From positions 1,054,001-1,118,000 of the forward strand of contig JASPKZ010007527.1 in assembly GCA_030220185.1 (NCBI GenBank): a stretch of DNA of 64,000 nt, given 5' to 3'. This DNA is from Diploptera punctata (Eukaryota > Arthropoda > Insecta > Blattodea > Blaberidae). How positions within the stretch are numbered: position 1 is the first letter of the stretch; every line of letters starts with the position of its first letter. The translations under genes were made by a program, and so were the position numbers. The notes beneath the pieces were generated by a model that had not been told where the DNA came from, searched no databases, and saw only the letters and a list, made by a program, of their open reading frames with translations. This document shows, in pieces, positions 52,401 to 61,509 of the stretch.

Positions 52401-55189
52401 CATAGTTTTATTTTAAAAAGAAAAATTAATTTTCAAACCAGGGCTCAAACCCTGGATCAACTTCTGTTACAGTTCTCTCTTGAAGTATAACAGTTATTAT
52501 ACTGATGCACAGAGTCAGATAACTCGGGTTCGAGTCCTGGTTCAAACATTAATTTTTCTAAGAATTAAATTAATGTTTTTATTACCTCACCTCATATCCT
52601 TGTTTCGGAGCTTATCTCCATATTCAGTATCCTCTGGTCGACCGGTGTTATGTCATTTCCTGGCGATTTTCTTCTTACTTCTATTGGTGGACCGATGAAC
52701 CTCTGGATCAGGTCAAAATTTGCAGGAGTTTCAAAATTCATGAGTTTGTCTTTCTTGTTTTTTTGGATAAGGAAGATAAACTCATGAATTTTGAAACTTC
52801 CGCAAATTTTGACCTGATCCAGAGGTTCATCGGTCCACCAATAGAAGTAAGAAGAAAACTGCCAAGAAATGACGTAACACCGGTTGACCAGAGGTTACTG
52901 ATGATGGAGATAAGCTCCGAAACTGCAGTATAGAAGAAAAGGATATGAGGTGAGGTAATAAAAACATTAATTTAATTCTAAAATTAAACCTCATAGTGTT
53001 CTTTCCCTGTGAAAGTTAAATAAATATTTTTTTTTCTAAAATAAAACTAATGTTATTGTTATTGTTTATATTTCATTTTGCAGGTGTCTAAAGACTTTGA
53101 AATAATTCAAGAAGTTGAACTGGGAGTAGTAATTGGCAGACAATGCAAAAACGTTTCCGAATCTGAAGCAATGCAGTACGTAGGAGGTTACTGTTTAGCC
53201 TTGGATATGACAAATGGAACCCTTATGGTAAGTAGCTCATCTTCATCCTGTTATCGTGTCCTCCTTTTGGAACGTCAAGTCCTAATACGCCTCTAACCAT
53301 CTGTATCTTCCCATGCTTTGCTTCTTTTTAGTTCTTCCCAGTCGTATCCTCTCTCTTGTAGACTTTTCTTCACTTGGTTAATCCATCTTTCTCGTGGTAG
53401 TTTTCCTTATATCTTGAGATTTAACAGTCTTTGTGGTAGTCATTCCTTTTTCATTCTTTTTAAATGTCCAAACCATTTTAGTCAATTTTTTCTATGTCTG
53501 TTGTTAATTTTTCTACATTAAGGCCGGTATTCAAGAACCAAGCTTTCTGTGAAGAGCGACTCTCCGTAGTTAATTATGTAGGTCACACAGAACCTACTCT
53601 AACTGGCTCACTCTATTCAACATCATGTGCTAACAACATATTTATTTTTTAAAAAAATCCTGGAACAAATGAAAGATGAGAGCCTCAGTTTTACAGAAGA
53701 TGGATATGACGTGACCTAGAGAGCTTGGTTCTTGAATTATCATCATCATCATCCATGCAAGTATTAGGCCGTGTGGCCTGTTACGGTCTCAAAGGAGGAA
53801 TTTTCCATCCAGCGCTTTTTTGGACGTCCCAGTGATCTTTTGCCTTGGAGGCAGTAACGAAGCATGGCTTTTGGAATTATATGAAATGGCATTCGTTGAA
53901 GATGGGCTTTCCAGCTGTTCTTGTAGTTTTGTATGTGGTGGAGAATGGGTTCTGCATCCAACTCTTCCATAATTTCCTCATTTCTTTTATGGTCCCACTT
54001 TGTGTAGCCTGCTGTACGGCACATAAATTGTATCTCATTTGCTGTTATTCGGCTTTCATCGCTTCTCGTATTGTCCATACTAAAAAAAAAAAAACTCCTG
54101 GCACGACAGGCATAGAAGGCCCTTAGCCTACCAGCAGCCTGCAGGCCTCACATCCACGTGTGTCAATCACAGAGGTAGATGATCATCCAGCCAGTGTAGG
54201 GGTGACATGTGGTCAGCATGTCGAGTCCCCCAGCCGTTATAGCTGGTTTTCTCAACCTGGAGCCGCTACTTATTGTAGCTACCCAAATGCCTCACGATGC
54301 TGGGTGGGCACCGGTCCCATACTGGCCGAAATACCATGAGAAAATTTCTTGCCCCATGGGGACTTGAACCAGTGCAAGTCCTGTAGCTCTGTGCTAAGGT
54401 TTCCTGCCTTAACTGCTCGGCTACGGCGTGGGACATTGTCCATACTTCACTACCATATCTTAATACTGGTCTTGTGAGAACCTTATAAAGCTGTAATCTT
54501 GTGTTCTTTTGTACTAAATATGGTTTTATTATACTGTTAATTATCCCTGTTGTTTTTATGATTTTCTTTGATATCAGCTTCATCTTGAATACCATCCTTA
54601 ATGTCTCCCTGATTTTGTCATTCCTTATTCTATCTCTCCTCGTTTTATGTTCCATTCCAAGTAAGAATTTCATATCTATAGCTTAGATTCTGCTCAATTT
54701 AAATTTATGTTGAGTTGTTTTTGACTCACCTCATAATTCTTAACTCCCTCCCAGGCACGAGTTTCCTTACTTAATTTGTGACATTCTCAATGCTGTATCA
54801 CATTCATTTCCTATGTACATAACTTAATGAATTTTAATTTTCAGAAAGAGGCCCAGGCACAGGGCTTGCCGTGGTGTCTTGGGAAAGGATTCGACACTGC
54901 TTGTCCAGTGAGCCAATTTATTCCATTAGAGAAAATTCCAAACCCTGAAGACATCGAGATTTGGTGCAAAGTAAATGGAGAGTTGAAACAAAAATCCAGA
55001 ACATCGGACATGGTGTTTACTATACCTCAGTTGATCAGTTTTGTGTCCAAGTTCATGACGTTGGACCCAAACGATGTTATAATAACAGGTTCACCTCCAG
55101 GAATGTGTCCTGTGGCGCCTGGTGACGTCATAGAAGCAGGAGTAGCAGATATTGTTATCATGACTTTCCCTGTCAAGAGTTCGCAATGA
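49298..55189 (+). CDS. FAHD1: FAHD1 homologue (acylpyruvase/oxaloacetate decarboxylase), four exons
   Basis: Exons 49298-49412, 49520-49616, 53084-53227 and 54845-55189 have GT/AG borders and give a protein of about 233 residues, as expected for the family (human FAHD1: about 224). Conserved blocks: FLKPSTAYITEG, EVELGVVIG (two metal-binding Glu), YVGGYCLALDMT (metal-binding Asp), WCKVNGELKQ, ISFVSKFMTLDPNDVIITG. Family members are mitochondrial Mg-dependent hydrolases of acylpyruvates that also decarboxylate oxaloacetate. Odd points: exon 1 has an apparent one-base deletion near 49380, and the catalytic His/Glu pair expected after the NY motif is replaced (NYKALLKL). Introns 2 and 3 are filled with mobile elements. 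Confidence 0.85.
49520..49616 (+). CDS. FAHD1: FAHD1 exon 2
   Basis: TTTTACAG acceptor, 97 bases. It encodes ALLKLKGLPVPEKPTIFLKP and STAYITEGQSIE, the substrate-pocket entry segment. Donor GAA|GTAAGA, phase 0. Intron 1 is 107 bp, intron 2 is 3.47 kb. Confidence 0.85.
50400..51470. mobile_element. Head-to-head Penelope-like palindrome (P3), intron 2 of FAHD1
   Basis: The right arm (50935-51440, +) encodes LGIYQINCKDCERIYIRKAK, a GIY-YIG endonuclease core, then RLKEHLRNV and an IWKFV-type C-terminus. The left arm (50421-50885, -) is its inverted copy. Arms are about 465-500 bp around a short centre. Ends carry CACCTCATACT and, at 50405, AACACTATGAGG. The RT domain is absent from both arms. 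Confidence 0.85.
51780..52080 (+). mobile_element. Penelope-like fragment P4
   Basis: Coding SAVAAHVWSEKHKIDVNTKL-type sequence in shifted frames, then MNFEIPGERNLVNKFIG, which parallels the P3 C-terminus but is diverged. It begins after the GIY-YIG motif. Confidence 0.65.
52086..52360 (-). mobile_element. LINE 3' end (family K)
   Basis: - strand coding RNEDMRKEVNIFKLTDQIIK and WKEHIDRMPEGIL with stops, then the NRLNPSN-type end and ATC repeats. In FAHD1 intron 2. Confidence 0.65.
52425..52562. repeat. Inverted pair of tRNA-like 3' halves
   Basis: GAAAAATTAATTTTC plus a B-box-like segment (CCAGGGTTTGAGCCCTGG on the - strand) at 52425-52457 is answered by GGGTTCGAGTCCTGGTTC plus AATTTTTC on the + strand at 52528-52559. 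Full cloverleaves are not evident. It recalls the twin-tRNA elements at 55.8 and 58.2 kb. Confidence 0.5.
52560..52985. mobile_element. Penelope-like palindrome (P5)
   Basis: Arms of about 200 bp meet near 52765. The + arm encodes KLMNFETPANFDLIQRFIGP and ends with a stop before GGATATGAGGTGAGGTAA; the - arm repeats it with few changes. A CTCATAGTGTT motif follows at 52990. Confidence 0.8.
53084..53227 (+). CDS. FAHD1: FAHD1 exon 3 (metal-binding core)
   Basis: Acceptor TTTTGCAG, 48 codons in phase 0, donor ATG|GTAAGT. It holds both Glu of EVELG and the Asp of ALDMT, the three acidic ligands of the Mg ion in FAH-fold enzymes. Confidence 0.9.
53240..53525 (-). mobile_element. LINE 3' fragment (family J)
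   Basis: - strand coding of a degraded KMVWTFKKNEKGMTTTKTVK and RKMDxPSEE-like tail. It lies just after FAHD1 exon 3. Assignment is by general composition and the K/R-rich C-terminal pattern. Confidence 0.45.
53529..53738. mobile_element. Short MITE-like element
   Basis: ATTCAAGAACCAAGCT at the left is inverted at the right end (AGCTTGGTTCTTGAAT). About 210 bp, no coding capacity. The class is unknown. Confidence 0.6.
53745..54700 (-). mobile_element. LINE family L 3' end split by a SINE
   Basis: Upstream (54447-54700) encodes KFLLGMEHKTRRDRIRN and LQLYKVLTRPVLRYGSEVWT; downstream (53745-54069) DESRITANEIQFMCRTAGYT, WKAHLQRM and SLGRPKKRW. The SINE sits in the YGSEVWTM codons with a 12-bp duplication. 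A segment order with EHKTRRDRIRN before LQLYKVL shows an internal rearrangement. Confidence 0.82.
54082..54434 (-). mobile_element. Third tRNA-derived SINE family, poly(A) tail
   Basis: The head (- strand, 54434 downward) reads CCGTAGCCGAGCAGTTAAGG, a Leu/Ser-like A box, and GGTTCAAGTCC, a B box. The body ends GCCAGGAGT and 12 A at 54082. ATTGTCCATACT flanks it (54070-54081, 54435-54446). Inserted in LINE family L within FAHD1 intron 3. Confidence 0.9.
54705..54810 (-). mobile_element. Penelope P3-type 3' fragment
   Basis: GTTGAGTTGTTTTTGACTCACC and TTTGTGACATTCTCAATGCTG match the ends of the 50.4-51.4 kb palindrome and the 60.84-kb copy. It lies 35 bases before FAHD1 exon 4. Confidence 0.7.
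54845..55189 (+). CDS. FAHD1: FAHD1 exon 4 and stop
   Basis: Acceptor TTTTCAG, 114 codons plus TGA. It contains GLPWCLGKGFDTACPVSQF and the VNGELKQ and VIITGSPPG segments. The usual TGTPxGVGPV is here TGSPPGMCPV, a mild departure. Ends KSSQ. Confidence 0.92.
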   Translation, partial: KEAQAQGLPWCLGKGFDTACPVSQFIPLEKIPNPEDIEIWCKVNGELKQKSRTSDMVFTIPQLISFVSKFMTLDPNDVIITGSPPGMCPVAPGDVIEAGVADIVIMTFPVKSSQ

Positions 55190-55341
55190 AACACCTGTTT
55201 CACAGGCACAAGGGGAAGCTTCGGTTGTAGGTAATTTTAATACAGGGTTATGATGTGCAATTCTTAATCAAGGTAGTCTGTCATCCTGGTTCAGATGCTA
55301 GAGGCCTGCTTCCTGAGTAGCAGGCCTGGGTTTTATTAATT

Positions 55342-55347
55342 AATAAA
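55342..55347 (+). terminator. Polyadenylation signal of FAHD1
   Basis: AATAAA lies 153 bases after the stop codon, the first such hexamer downstream. The 3' UTR would be about 170-180 bases. Confidence 0.6.
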
Positions 55348-55427
55348 TGGTTAGATTTTTATGACTCACCTAATAATTGCAAATTTTTTGAAGACTATAG
55401 TTTTGTAGCATATTCAAACTATCTTCT

Positions 55428-55735
55428 TCTTCTTCCTTTGGCTCTACGGTCCTCTAAGAACCTTGGCCTCCTTCATAACAACTGCCCATTCTTCTCTATT
55501 ACTAGCTTTCTGTCTCCATCTGTTCACCTTTTCCAATTTATTAGTCTGGCAGTTGCTTTGAGGTTTCTGAACAATTTATTTTTATAGAATAGGGTTTAAA
55601 ATATAAAATTATGAAATATTTACCTAAATGGTCCGTCTCCTCAACTTTATTAGTTATTTGTAGTGCTTTCGGGACTTGCCCCATCATCAGCAGGATTCAA
55701 AACTCAATGGAACTTTATTGAATCTTATTAATGTT
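55428..55735 (-). mobile_element. LINE tail (55428-55570) and P6 Penelope-type terminus (55608-55735)
   Basis: The first part encodes NRWRQKASNREEWAVVMKEA on the - strand, a LINE C-terminal pattern. The second repeats the terminus TGGTCCGTCTCCTCAACTTT and CGGGACTTGCCCCATCATC of the 9.8- and 38.3-kb copies. They are probably separate insertions. Confidence 0.55.
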
Positions 55736-55783
55736 GACAGAATAAGGTTGTTAATCCTATTATATTTGAAGAGAAAAATTTTC

Positions 55784-55856
55784 GCCTAGACCGGGACTCG
55801 AACCCAGGACCCTTGGCTTTCCGGGCCAAGTGCTCTACCAACTGAGCTACCGAGGC
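55784..55856 (-). tRNA. tRNA-like gene in twin element (left)
   Basis: 73 bases: acceptor GCCTCGG/TCTAGGC (one mismatch, one wobble), D arm GCTCAGTTGGTAGAGC, anticodon stem TTGGC/GCCAA with loop CCGGAAA, T arm with TTCGAGT and one mismatch. Position 33 is C, not the usual T, and the loop would give GGA (Ser-type), so charging is doubtful. A and B boxes are intact. Confidence 0.55.
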
Positions 55857-56167
55857 GAGTTACGATCTAGACGCAAATTTTTCTCTTATATACGTTGTAA
55901 TTCCCTATCGCCAAATGCTTTTGAAACCATTGCTTCTATCTTTGCAAAAATGGCGGCTTCTTAGTTAAGAAGACATTTATTGGGAATTTAACATTACTTT
56001 ATAAAGCTAGTAAGGCTTCTAATGATGTTTTTATTATTGATTTAACATTTCTCAATGAAAGATAAATTATATTTGAAGAGAAAGATAGAAGCAATGGTTT
56101 CAAAAGCATTTGGCGATAGGGAATTACAACGTATATAAGAGAAAAATTTGCGTCTAGATCGTAACTC

Positions 56168-56240
56168 GCCTCGGTAGCTCAGTTGGTAGAGCACTTGGCC
56201 CAGAAAGCCAAGGGTCCCGGGTTCGAGTCCCGGTCTAGGC
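56168..56240 (+). tRNA. tRNA-like gene in twin element (right)
   Basis: Same structure as its partner on the other strand, with loop CCAGAAA in place of CCGGAAA and a perfect T stem CCGGG/CCCGG. The change in the loop shows that the anticodon is not under strict selection. Confidence 0.55.
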
Positions 56241-56321
56241 AAAAATTTTTCTCTTCAAATATAATTTATCTTTCATTGAAAAATGTTAAATGAATAATAA
56301 AAACATCATTGTTAATCCTAT

Positions 56322-56820
56322 ACCCAACCACCCAGCAATCCTGAGGGGACGATGTTTTCTGTCGGGGTTTTCTCCCCTAGCTAACGGGTCCCAATTTAAG
56401 CGAATCGGGAATTCCCTTTCTTGCTCTTGCATGTTTTGCATTACACAGGGATCACAACAAAGACGTACATGCATAGCACTTTGTAGGAATAAATGGCATT
56501 TCTCGAGCTTCTAGACGGAGTGTAGCTGTCAGCAAGTTACACTCCCTCGAGACCACATGCTACACCTTTGGCCCCCATTCAAACTATAGTCTTCATAAAA
56601 ATCAAACTATTTATTAATTAGTTCCCACCAATAGGATCACTGCTGTTTCGACAGTTAGAAAGAATTGATAATGATGCCTAGGGCATTGAAACTCAGTGTC
56701 TTAAAAATGGCTACAAATATGAGGTTAGTTGTGCATATCTAACTCCTATTATTTAAAATAAACCTCACAGTGTCACTTCCTTGAAATATTAAAATTTTAA
56801 TTTTTAATCGACTAATAGCT
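56322..56820. other. Unassigned sequence with a Penelope-type terminus
   Basis: No gene recognised. Near 56.7-56.79 kb, ACAAATATGAGGTTAG and AACCTCACAGTGTCAC resemble the termini seen around the PLE palindromes. Confidence 0.4.
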
Positions 56821-56826
56821 CTAGAA

Positions 56827-57175
56827 ATGTATTACTTACGCAGAAGTGCCAGAAAGTCAAAATTAGAACATGTCACAAATAAGGAAATTAGAAACATAAT
56901 GGAAGCACAAGAAAGCATAATTGAAAGAATTGAGAAGGAATTAAAGTGGTTAGGACATGTTTTAAGAATGGAAGATGAGCGATGGCCAAAACTACTATAT
57001 CAGTGGCAACCGACCAGAAAGAAGAAAAGAGGGAGACCAAAGTTAACATGGAAGGAAAGCATGAGGATACTAATGCAAGCAAGAGGGCTAAGCATTGAAC
57101 ATGCCCAAGATTGTAGGCTTTGGAGGTTTGGCACAGGAAGACGGCAGCAGCTGTAAAAACCCGAAGATAGATAGA
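56827..57175 (+). mobile_element. LINE 3' end (family M)
   Basis: Frame 56827-57156 encodes KLEHVTNKEIRNIMEAQESI, KELKWLGHVLRMEDERWPKL and KKKRGRPKLTWKESMRILMQ, ending RQQL and a GATA-repeat tail. Intact over 109 codons but lacks RT. Confidence 0.8.
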
Positions 57176-57179
57176 TAAT

Positions 57180-57850
57180 TTTTATTTTATTTAAGTAAAA
57201 TTTTATTACCAGACCTCATAATCATCTTCTTCGTAGACTAGTTTCAGGACCTACTTTGGTTCCATCATCAATATTTTCACGACTGTTGTTTTGTTGTCCT
57301 GAAGAGGTGCCTCTATATTATAATTTTGTTAGGCTCAAATTTTAACATTGTGGCAATATGGGTCAAATTAATACACCACCTGTTTGTACAGTTCAACAGA
57401 ACATAGATTTTTTTTCTTTGGATTCCCTTTCAGTTGTGCACAATATTATGAAAGTTTCATCTGTTTTATCAGGGAACCAAAACTTCAAAGCTTTTGTTTG
57501 ATTTGAGAATTAAAAGTATGATGCAGTTTGTATTGGTGCATTAGACTGGCCTTCTTTCTTTCTGCACGTCACTGCCCCCCCCCCCAATCATCTGCATTTA
57601 TGTTGGCTACAGAACAGACACTAGAATCTTCAACGGTGTAACAATTTCTTCTTCACATAATTTAAAACTAAAAATATCCTTTGCCGGCTGGTTTTGCTGA
57701 GCACTTGACCATGTTGGATCAGGTAGAAACTAGTCTATGTTGGGCGTACCGTTACCTGAAGATTCTGTGTGAAAATAGTTCATAATTTTTTTAAATTAAA
57801 GAAATGTATTGGTTTAAAAAGTAATATTGTGCTTGTTTAATTAAAATTAC
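57180..57850. other. Unassigned AT-rich sequence
   Basis: Contains a C run at 57.577-57.59 kb. No gene or element recognised. Confidence 0.35.
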
Positions 57851-57885
57851 AGTGGGAGGAGACACTATGAGGTATTTATATTAAT

Positions 57886-57965
57886 AAATGAGTTGGAGAA
57901 AATGTCTTCACGCAACTTTGTGAGGTGGGATGTTAAAACATTTTCTCCAACTCATTTATTAATAA
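57886..57965. repeat. Short foldback with TATGAGGT terminus
   Basis: ATGAGTTGGAGAAAATG is inverted at 57935-57960 with a 30-base loop. It follows GACACTATGAGGT, the PLE-type terminal motif. Confidence 0.7.
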
Positions 57966-58019
57966 TATTGTGCCTTTAATACTCTGTGCACTGTTTATCT
58001 ATTTAATTTAATATTTGTA

Positions 58020-58200
58020 GGAAATAACACTATGAGGTTTCTTTTAATTATTAAGGGTTAGTTATTTTGACTTACCTCATATTTTTTAGGTATTCTGCAG
58101 TTAGAATGCATCAACAATGTCGTGTAGATGTGATGAAACTATAGTCTGCGGCATATCAAAAAAATATGAGGTGAGTCAAAATAACTTCAAATAACTGTTT
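58020..58200. repeat. Foldback with AACACTATGAGGT terminus
   Basis: GTTATTTTGACTTACCTCATATTTTT (58062-58087) is answered by AAAATATGAGGTGAGTCAAA (58161-58190). About 75 bp lie between. Similar short foldbacks lie at 51.47-51.57 kb. Confidence 0.7.
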
Positions 58201-58273
58201 ATCTTGACGATTTTTATTATTAATTTAACACTTCTCATTGAAGGATAAATTATATTTGAAGACAAAAATTTTC

Positions 58274-58346
58274 GCCTAGACCGGGACTCGAACCCGGGAC
58301 CCTTGGCTTTCCGGGCCAAGTGCTCTACCAACTGAGCTACCGAGGC
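58274..58346 (-). tRNA. tRNA-like gene in twin element copy 2 (left)
   Basis: 73 bases with the same acceptor, D arm, CCGGAAA loop and a perfect CCGGG/CCCGG T stem. Intact A and B boxes. Confidence 0.55.
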
Positions 58347-58436
58347 GAGTTACGATCTAGACGCAAATTTTTCTCGCATTTGGCGCGAGGGAATTACCAC
58401 GTACATAAGAGAAAAATTTGCGTCTAGATCTAACTC

Positions 58437-58509
58437 GCCTCGGTAGCTCAGTTGGTAGAGCACTTGGCCCGGAAAGCCAAGGGTCCCGGGTTCGAGTCCC
58501 GGTCTAGGC
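58437..58509 (+). tRNA. tRNA-like gene in twin element copy 2 (right)
   Basis: Identical in structure to its inverted partner. Transcription of either gene by Pol III would run out of the element through AAAATTTTTC, which holds a T5 terminator. Confidence 0.55.
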
Positions 58510-58559
58510 GAAAATTTTTCTCTTCAAATATAACTGTTTATCTAATCAACATAAAATGC

Positions 58560-59090
58560 ATTGGTCTTATAAATAGTATATGCTATACAATAACCTAAAA
58601 AAATGTATATGACTCAAGTTTAGAATACCTTTACTTATGATTTTCCATACTACATTCTTGTAATACTGTTGCTCTACATACTTTTTTCCATCTATACTAA
58701 ATATTTTGTTCTATTGAAATAGACTAGATATTACTGAAGATGAAACCACCTAGGTTTTGAAACCGGTATAAATAGAAGACTGCATATGAAGTGAGGTATA
58801 AAGAATTTTAATTTAAATCTTAAATTTCGTCCTATTTTTAACATTTTGCAACAATACTTATAACATTTTTTTACAATTATTATTTTTTTTAATAAAGAAA
58901 ACTTTTTTTTTCAGAGTTCTACAGAATTGTGCATATCTGTGAAAGCTTAAAGAAACTGCAGCTAGATATCTATGAAATTGGAATGACAACATTCAAAAAT
59001 ATTAAATTAATATTAAGAAGCTAAAGCTGTTGTTACTATGATTGAAATAAGTATATTAAAGTACACAACTAAATTATTGTAATCAAATGG
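58560..59090. other. AT-rich sequence with repeat X fragment
   Basis: 58912-59010 is a diverged copy of repeat X (AGTTCTACAGAATTGTGCAT). Near 58.74-58.80 kb a TGAAACCGGTATAAATAGAA segment has the look of a Penelope-type 3' end. No gene. Confidence 0.4.
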
Positions 59091-59160
59091 TAAAGTGAAC
59101 CCCGAACCTTCAGCTTTCCGTGCTGATGTTCTGACCACTGAGTTAATTCAGGCTACATTC
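59091..59160 (-). tRNA. Degraded tRNA-like sequence
   Basis: On the - strand: CTCAGTGGTCAGAAC (D-like), TCAGC/GCTGA stem with loop ACGGAAA and GGTTCGGGGTTCAC (B-like). Distantly similar to the twin-element tRNA (GGA loop). The acceptor is lost. Confidence 0.4.
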
Positions 59161-59334
59161 CCATCCAAGCATAAATCCTTCCTTTACCTTACTGTCTTGG
59201 TCCCACATTCAAATGCAATGAATCATCATTCACAAATACACAATGAATTGCTTCTACTTAAGAAGACATGAAGGGACTCCACACAGCTAAAGCATTATTT
59301 ATTAAATTAATATTAAGTTGGTAATTTATTGTGA

Positions 59335-59465
59335 AGGTTGGTCATACTAATTTCACACATGCCTGCCATCTAGTGGAAGTTTATTTAAGCATTCGTGCAT
59401 GCACACTAACATTCTTTAGAACTTAGAAAAATTCATGGTCCAGGTAATCTAAACTTTTCCATTTT
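59335..59465 (-). repeat. Repeat X, inverted copy
   Basis: The reverse complement matches 46.335-46.46 kb through AAGTTTAGATTA, GTGTGCATGCA and CTAGATGGCAG. Confidence 0.65.
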
Positions 59466-59699
59466 TTTTTTTATGTTTAAGGGAAGAAAACATATTTGTA
59501 TTTTGTTTAAAAAATAACAGTGGTGCCTTTGAAGTTCTATGTGCTATTTATCTAAATAACATGAAATGCATTTGTCTTATAAATAGTATATGCTATGCAA
59601 TAACTTAAAATGTATAAATGTATTTTCTCTTTTGCACCAAGATAAAATATATTAAATAATGTAACACACCTCACTTTATAATAATTAGGTTTTGAATAT

Positions 59700-60505
59700 T
59701 TGCAATATATATAGACGATATTTTAAATAAATGGAAAGTTTTAGTAAATCCAGGAATAAGAATGGATAATAAAGTGTGCATAAATAATCTTCTATTTGCT
59801 GATGATGTAATCATAATACAGAAAAATGAAGACGACTTACAGAAATCAATGCATGCATTAAATGAAATATGTAAATTATACGATCTAAAGATTTCTGTAA
59901 GGAAAACGATGACCATGGCTTTTAGAGGAAGAGATCCAGTGAGATCCAAAATTATTTTAGAAAATCAAAGTATAGAACAGGTGTCTAGTTTCAAATATTT
60001 GGGCTGTGATGTTTGCTACAATGTGGAAAGAGATATTGACTCCAAAATAAATAAATTTCAGACGGTGTGTGTGGAACAATACAGAAAGCATTCAAAAATA
60101 AAATTAGAAAAGAAACCAAGATAAAAATGTATAATGTTATGGCGGTTCCCACAATATTGTATGGATGTGAAACTTGGGCTCCAGTGAAAAGACAGAAGGA
60201 TAGAATACAGACGGCGGAGATGAGGTTCCTAAGACAAGTAAATGGATGTACAAGACTTGATAGAATAAGAAATGAGGATATAAGAGAAGAATTGAAAGTA
60301 CAGCCTTTATTGGATAAAGTCACAAATTACAGACAGAAATGGATTGATCACATGGATGGAATGAGTAAGGAGAGATATCCATTGTTAGCAAGAAATTATC
60401 AAGCAAGAGGAAGACGTGATGTTGGAAGACCTAGAAGACGTTGGGCTGATGCATTATGAAGTCGGAACGGGCAATTGCCTAATCCCTGGAGTGATGATGA
60501 TGATG
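59700..60505 (+). mobile_element. LINE family E 3' end, longer copy
   Basis: Two overlapping frames (59762-60124 and 60067-60459) encode the RT catalytic block NLLFADDVIIIQ, thumb SFKYLGCDV, YGCETWAPVKRQKDRIQT, KWIDHMDGMSKERYPLLARN and GRRDVGRPRRRWADAL with a stop. One frameshift near 60090. Tail AGTCGGAACGGGCAATTGCC then GATGAT repeats. Confidence 0.88.
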
Positions 60506-60509
60506 ATGA

Positions 60510-60834
60510 ATATTTGTAGTGATTCTTCTTTTTTTAGTCACACAACTTGCACTTCATTTGTTTTAATTTCTGCTGTTTGATGCAAGTTATGCATTTGGCT
60601 TCATATAAAAATGTTTTTACGCCAATATATTCATGTACAAAGGCAGTTTACTAGAGTAGATTTTGTGAGTGCACTCATACATACTCCTTAGCTAAGAGAA
60701 ATTGGGATTATTTTTATAAGTAACTAAGGTAAATATTATTATTTTAATGTGCCATATTTTACTTTATATATTAGGGGTTATGTTTTAAAAGTTATAAAAC
60801 AATAAACTTTTTATTTTTTTTTTATTTTTTCACT
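60510..60834. other. Unassigned sequence
   Basis: AT-rich, no recognised features. Confidence 0.35.
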
Positions 60835-61500
60835 CACCTCATACTTCATAATTCCTAGCAGACCCAGGGTTTCTTCACATCATTTGTGACATTCTCAATG
60901 CTGTGTCACATTCACAACTGACGTCCAACGGCCTTCTATCCTGCAGACTGACCTCCGCGCCATCTGGTGGCCGACTGACGAATTTCCAAATCAGTCCTCT
61001 CTCCTTATAACCGGGTATTTCAAAATTCATAGTTGTATTTTCATTCTTGCATATGTAAATTTTTTCCCAAATTGTGAGTTCCTTCGGTTTTTCCAATTGT
61101 TTAAGTAATTTTGTTTTGGTTTCTATTCTATGTTTTTCTGACCAGGCATGTGCAGCTATTGCAGATTTTTTGGTTTCTCCATTTTTAACATTTCTGAGGT
61201 GTTCTTTTAATCTTGTATTTAGATTCCTTTTTGTTTTTCCTACGTATATCTTTTCACAATCTTTACAATTAATTTGATAAATTCCCGATTTTTTGCAGTC
61301 TTCAATCTTTTCATTTTTGTCGGTTTTTATTAAATTACCTAAACTGTAATCATTTTTTGGTGCTAATTTAATGTTGAATTTGTTGAAAATTTTTACCAAA
61401 TTTCTATCATTAAAAGTATGACCTTTCTTTGTCGTTTTTGTGACAAAATAATGTTTACCTTCAAACAATTGTTTACTGTATTCAGTCACAAAAAGTAATT
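60835..61500 (-). mobile_element. Penelope-like element P3, best-preserved C-terminus
   Basis: A continuous 204-codon - strand frame (61489-60875) starts in the linker after RT (HYFVTKTTKKGHTFNDRNL), passes the GIY-YIG core SGIYQINCKDCEKIYVGKTK and RNLNTRLKEHL, an SEKHRIETKTKLL segment and ends past FEIPGYKERGLIWKFV. GIY-YIG nicks target DNA in these elements. The RT domain is lost by 5' truncation. Confidence 0.85.
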
Positions 61501-61509
61501 TATTTCATG

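Larger units (their letters stand above)
55761..56308. mobile_element. Twin-tRNA inverted element, copy 1 (548 bp)
   Basis: Two tRNA-like genes face away from the centre (- at 55784, + at 56168). Arms of about 185 bp (55761-55945 and 56083-56272) pair with each other. The 13-bp TTGTTAATCCTAT flanks the unit (55748-55760, 56309-56321). Read on the - strand it starts TGATGTTTTTATTATT and ends CTTCAAATA, the same termini as the 58.2-kb copy. No protein is encoded. Confidence 0.8.
58205..58529. mobile_element. Twin-tRNA inverted element, copy 2 (325 bp)
   Basis: Starts TGACGATTTTTATTATT and ends CTCTTCAAAT. ATAACTGTTTATCT flanks it on both sides (58191-58204 and 58530-58543). It holds a - strand tRNA-like gene (58274) and a + strand one (58437), separated by 90 bases, against 311 bases in copy 1. 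Inverted arms cover about 58245-58375 and 58395-58529. Confidence 0.82.

Noticed and set aside
55784..58509. Four functional tRNA-Ser genes
   Set aside because: They lack U33, one copy has a changed anticodon loop, the long variable arm of tRNA-Ser is absent, and all four are inside a mobile unit.
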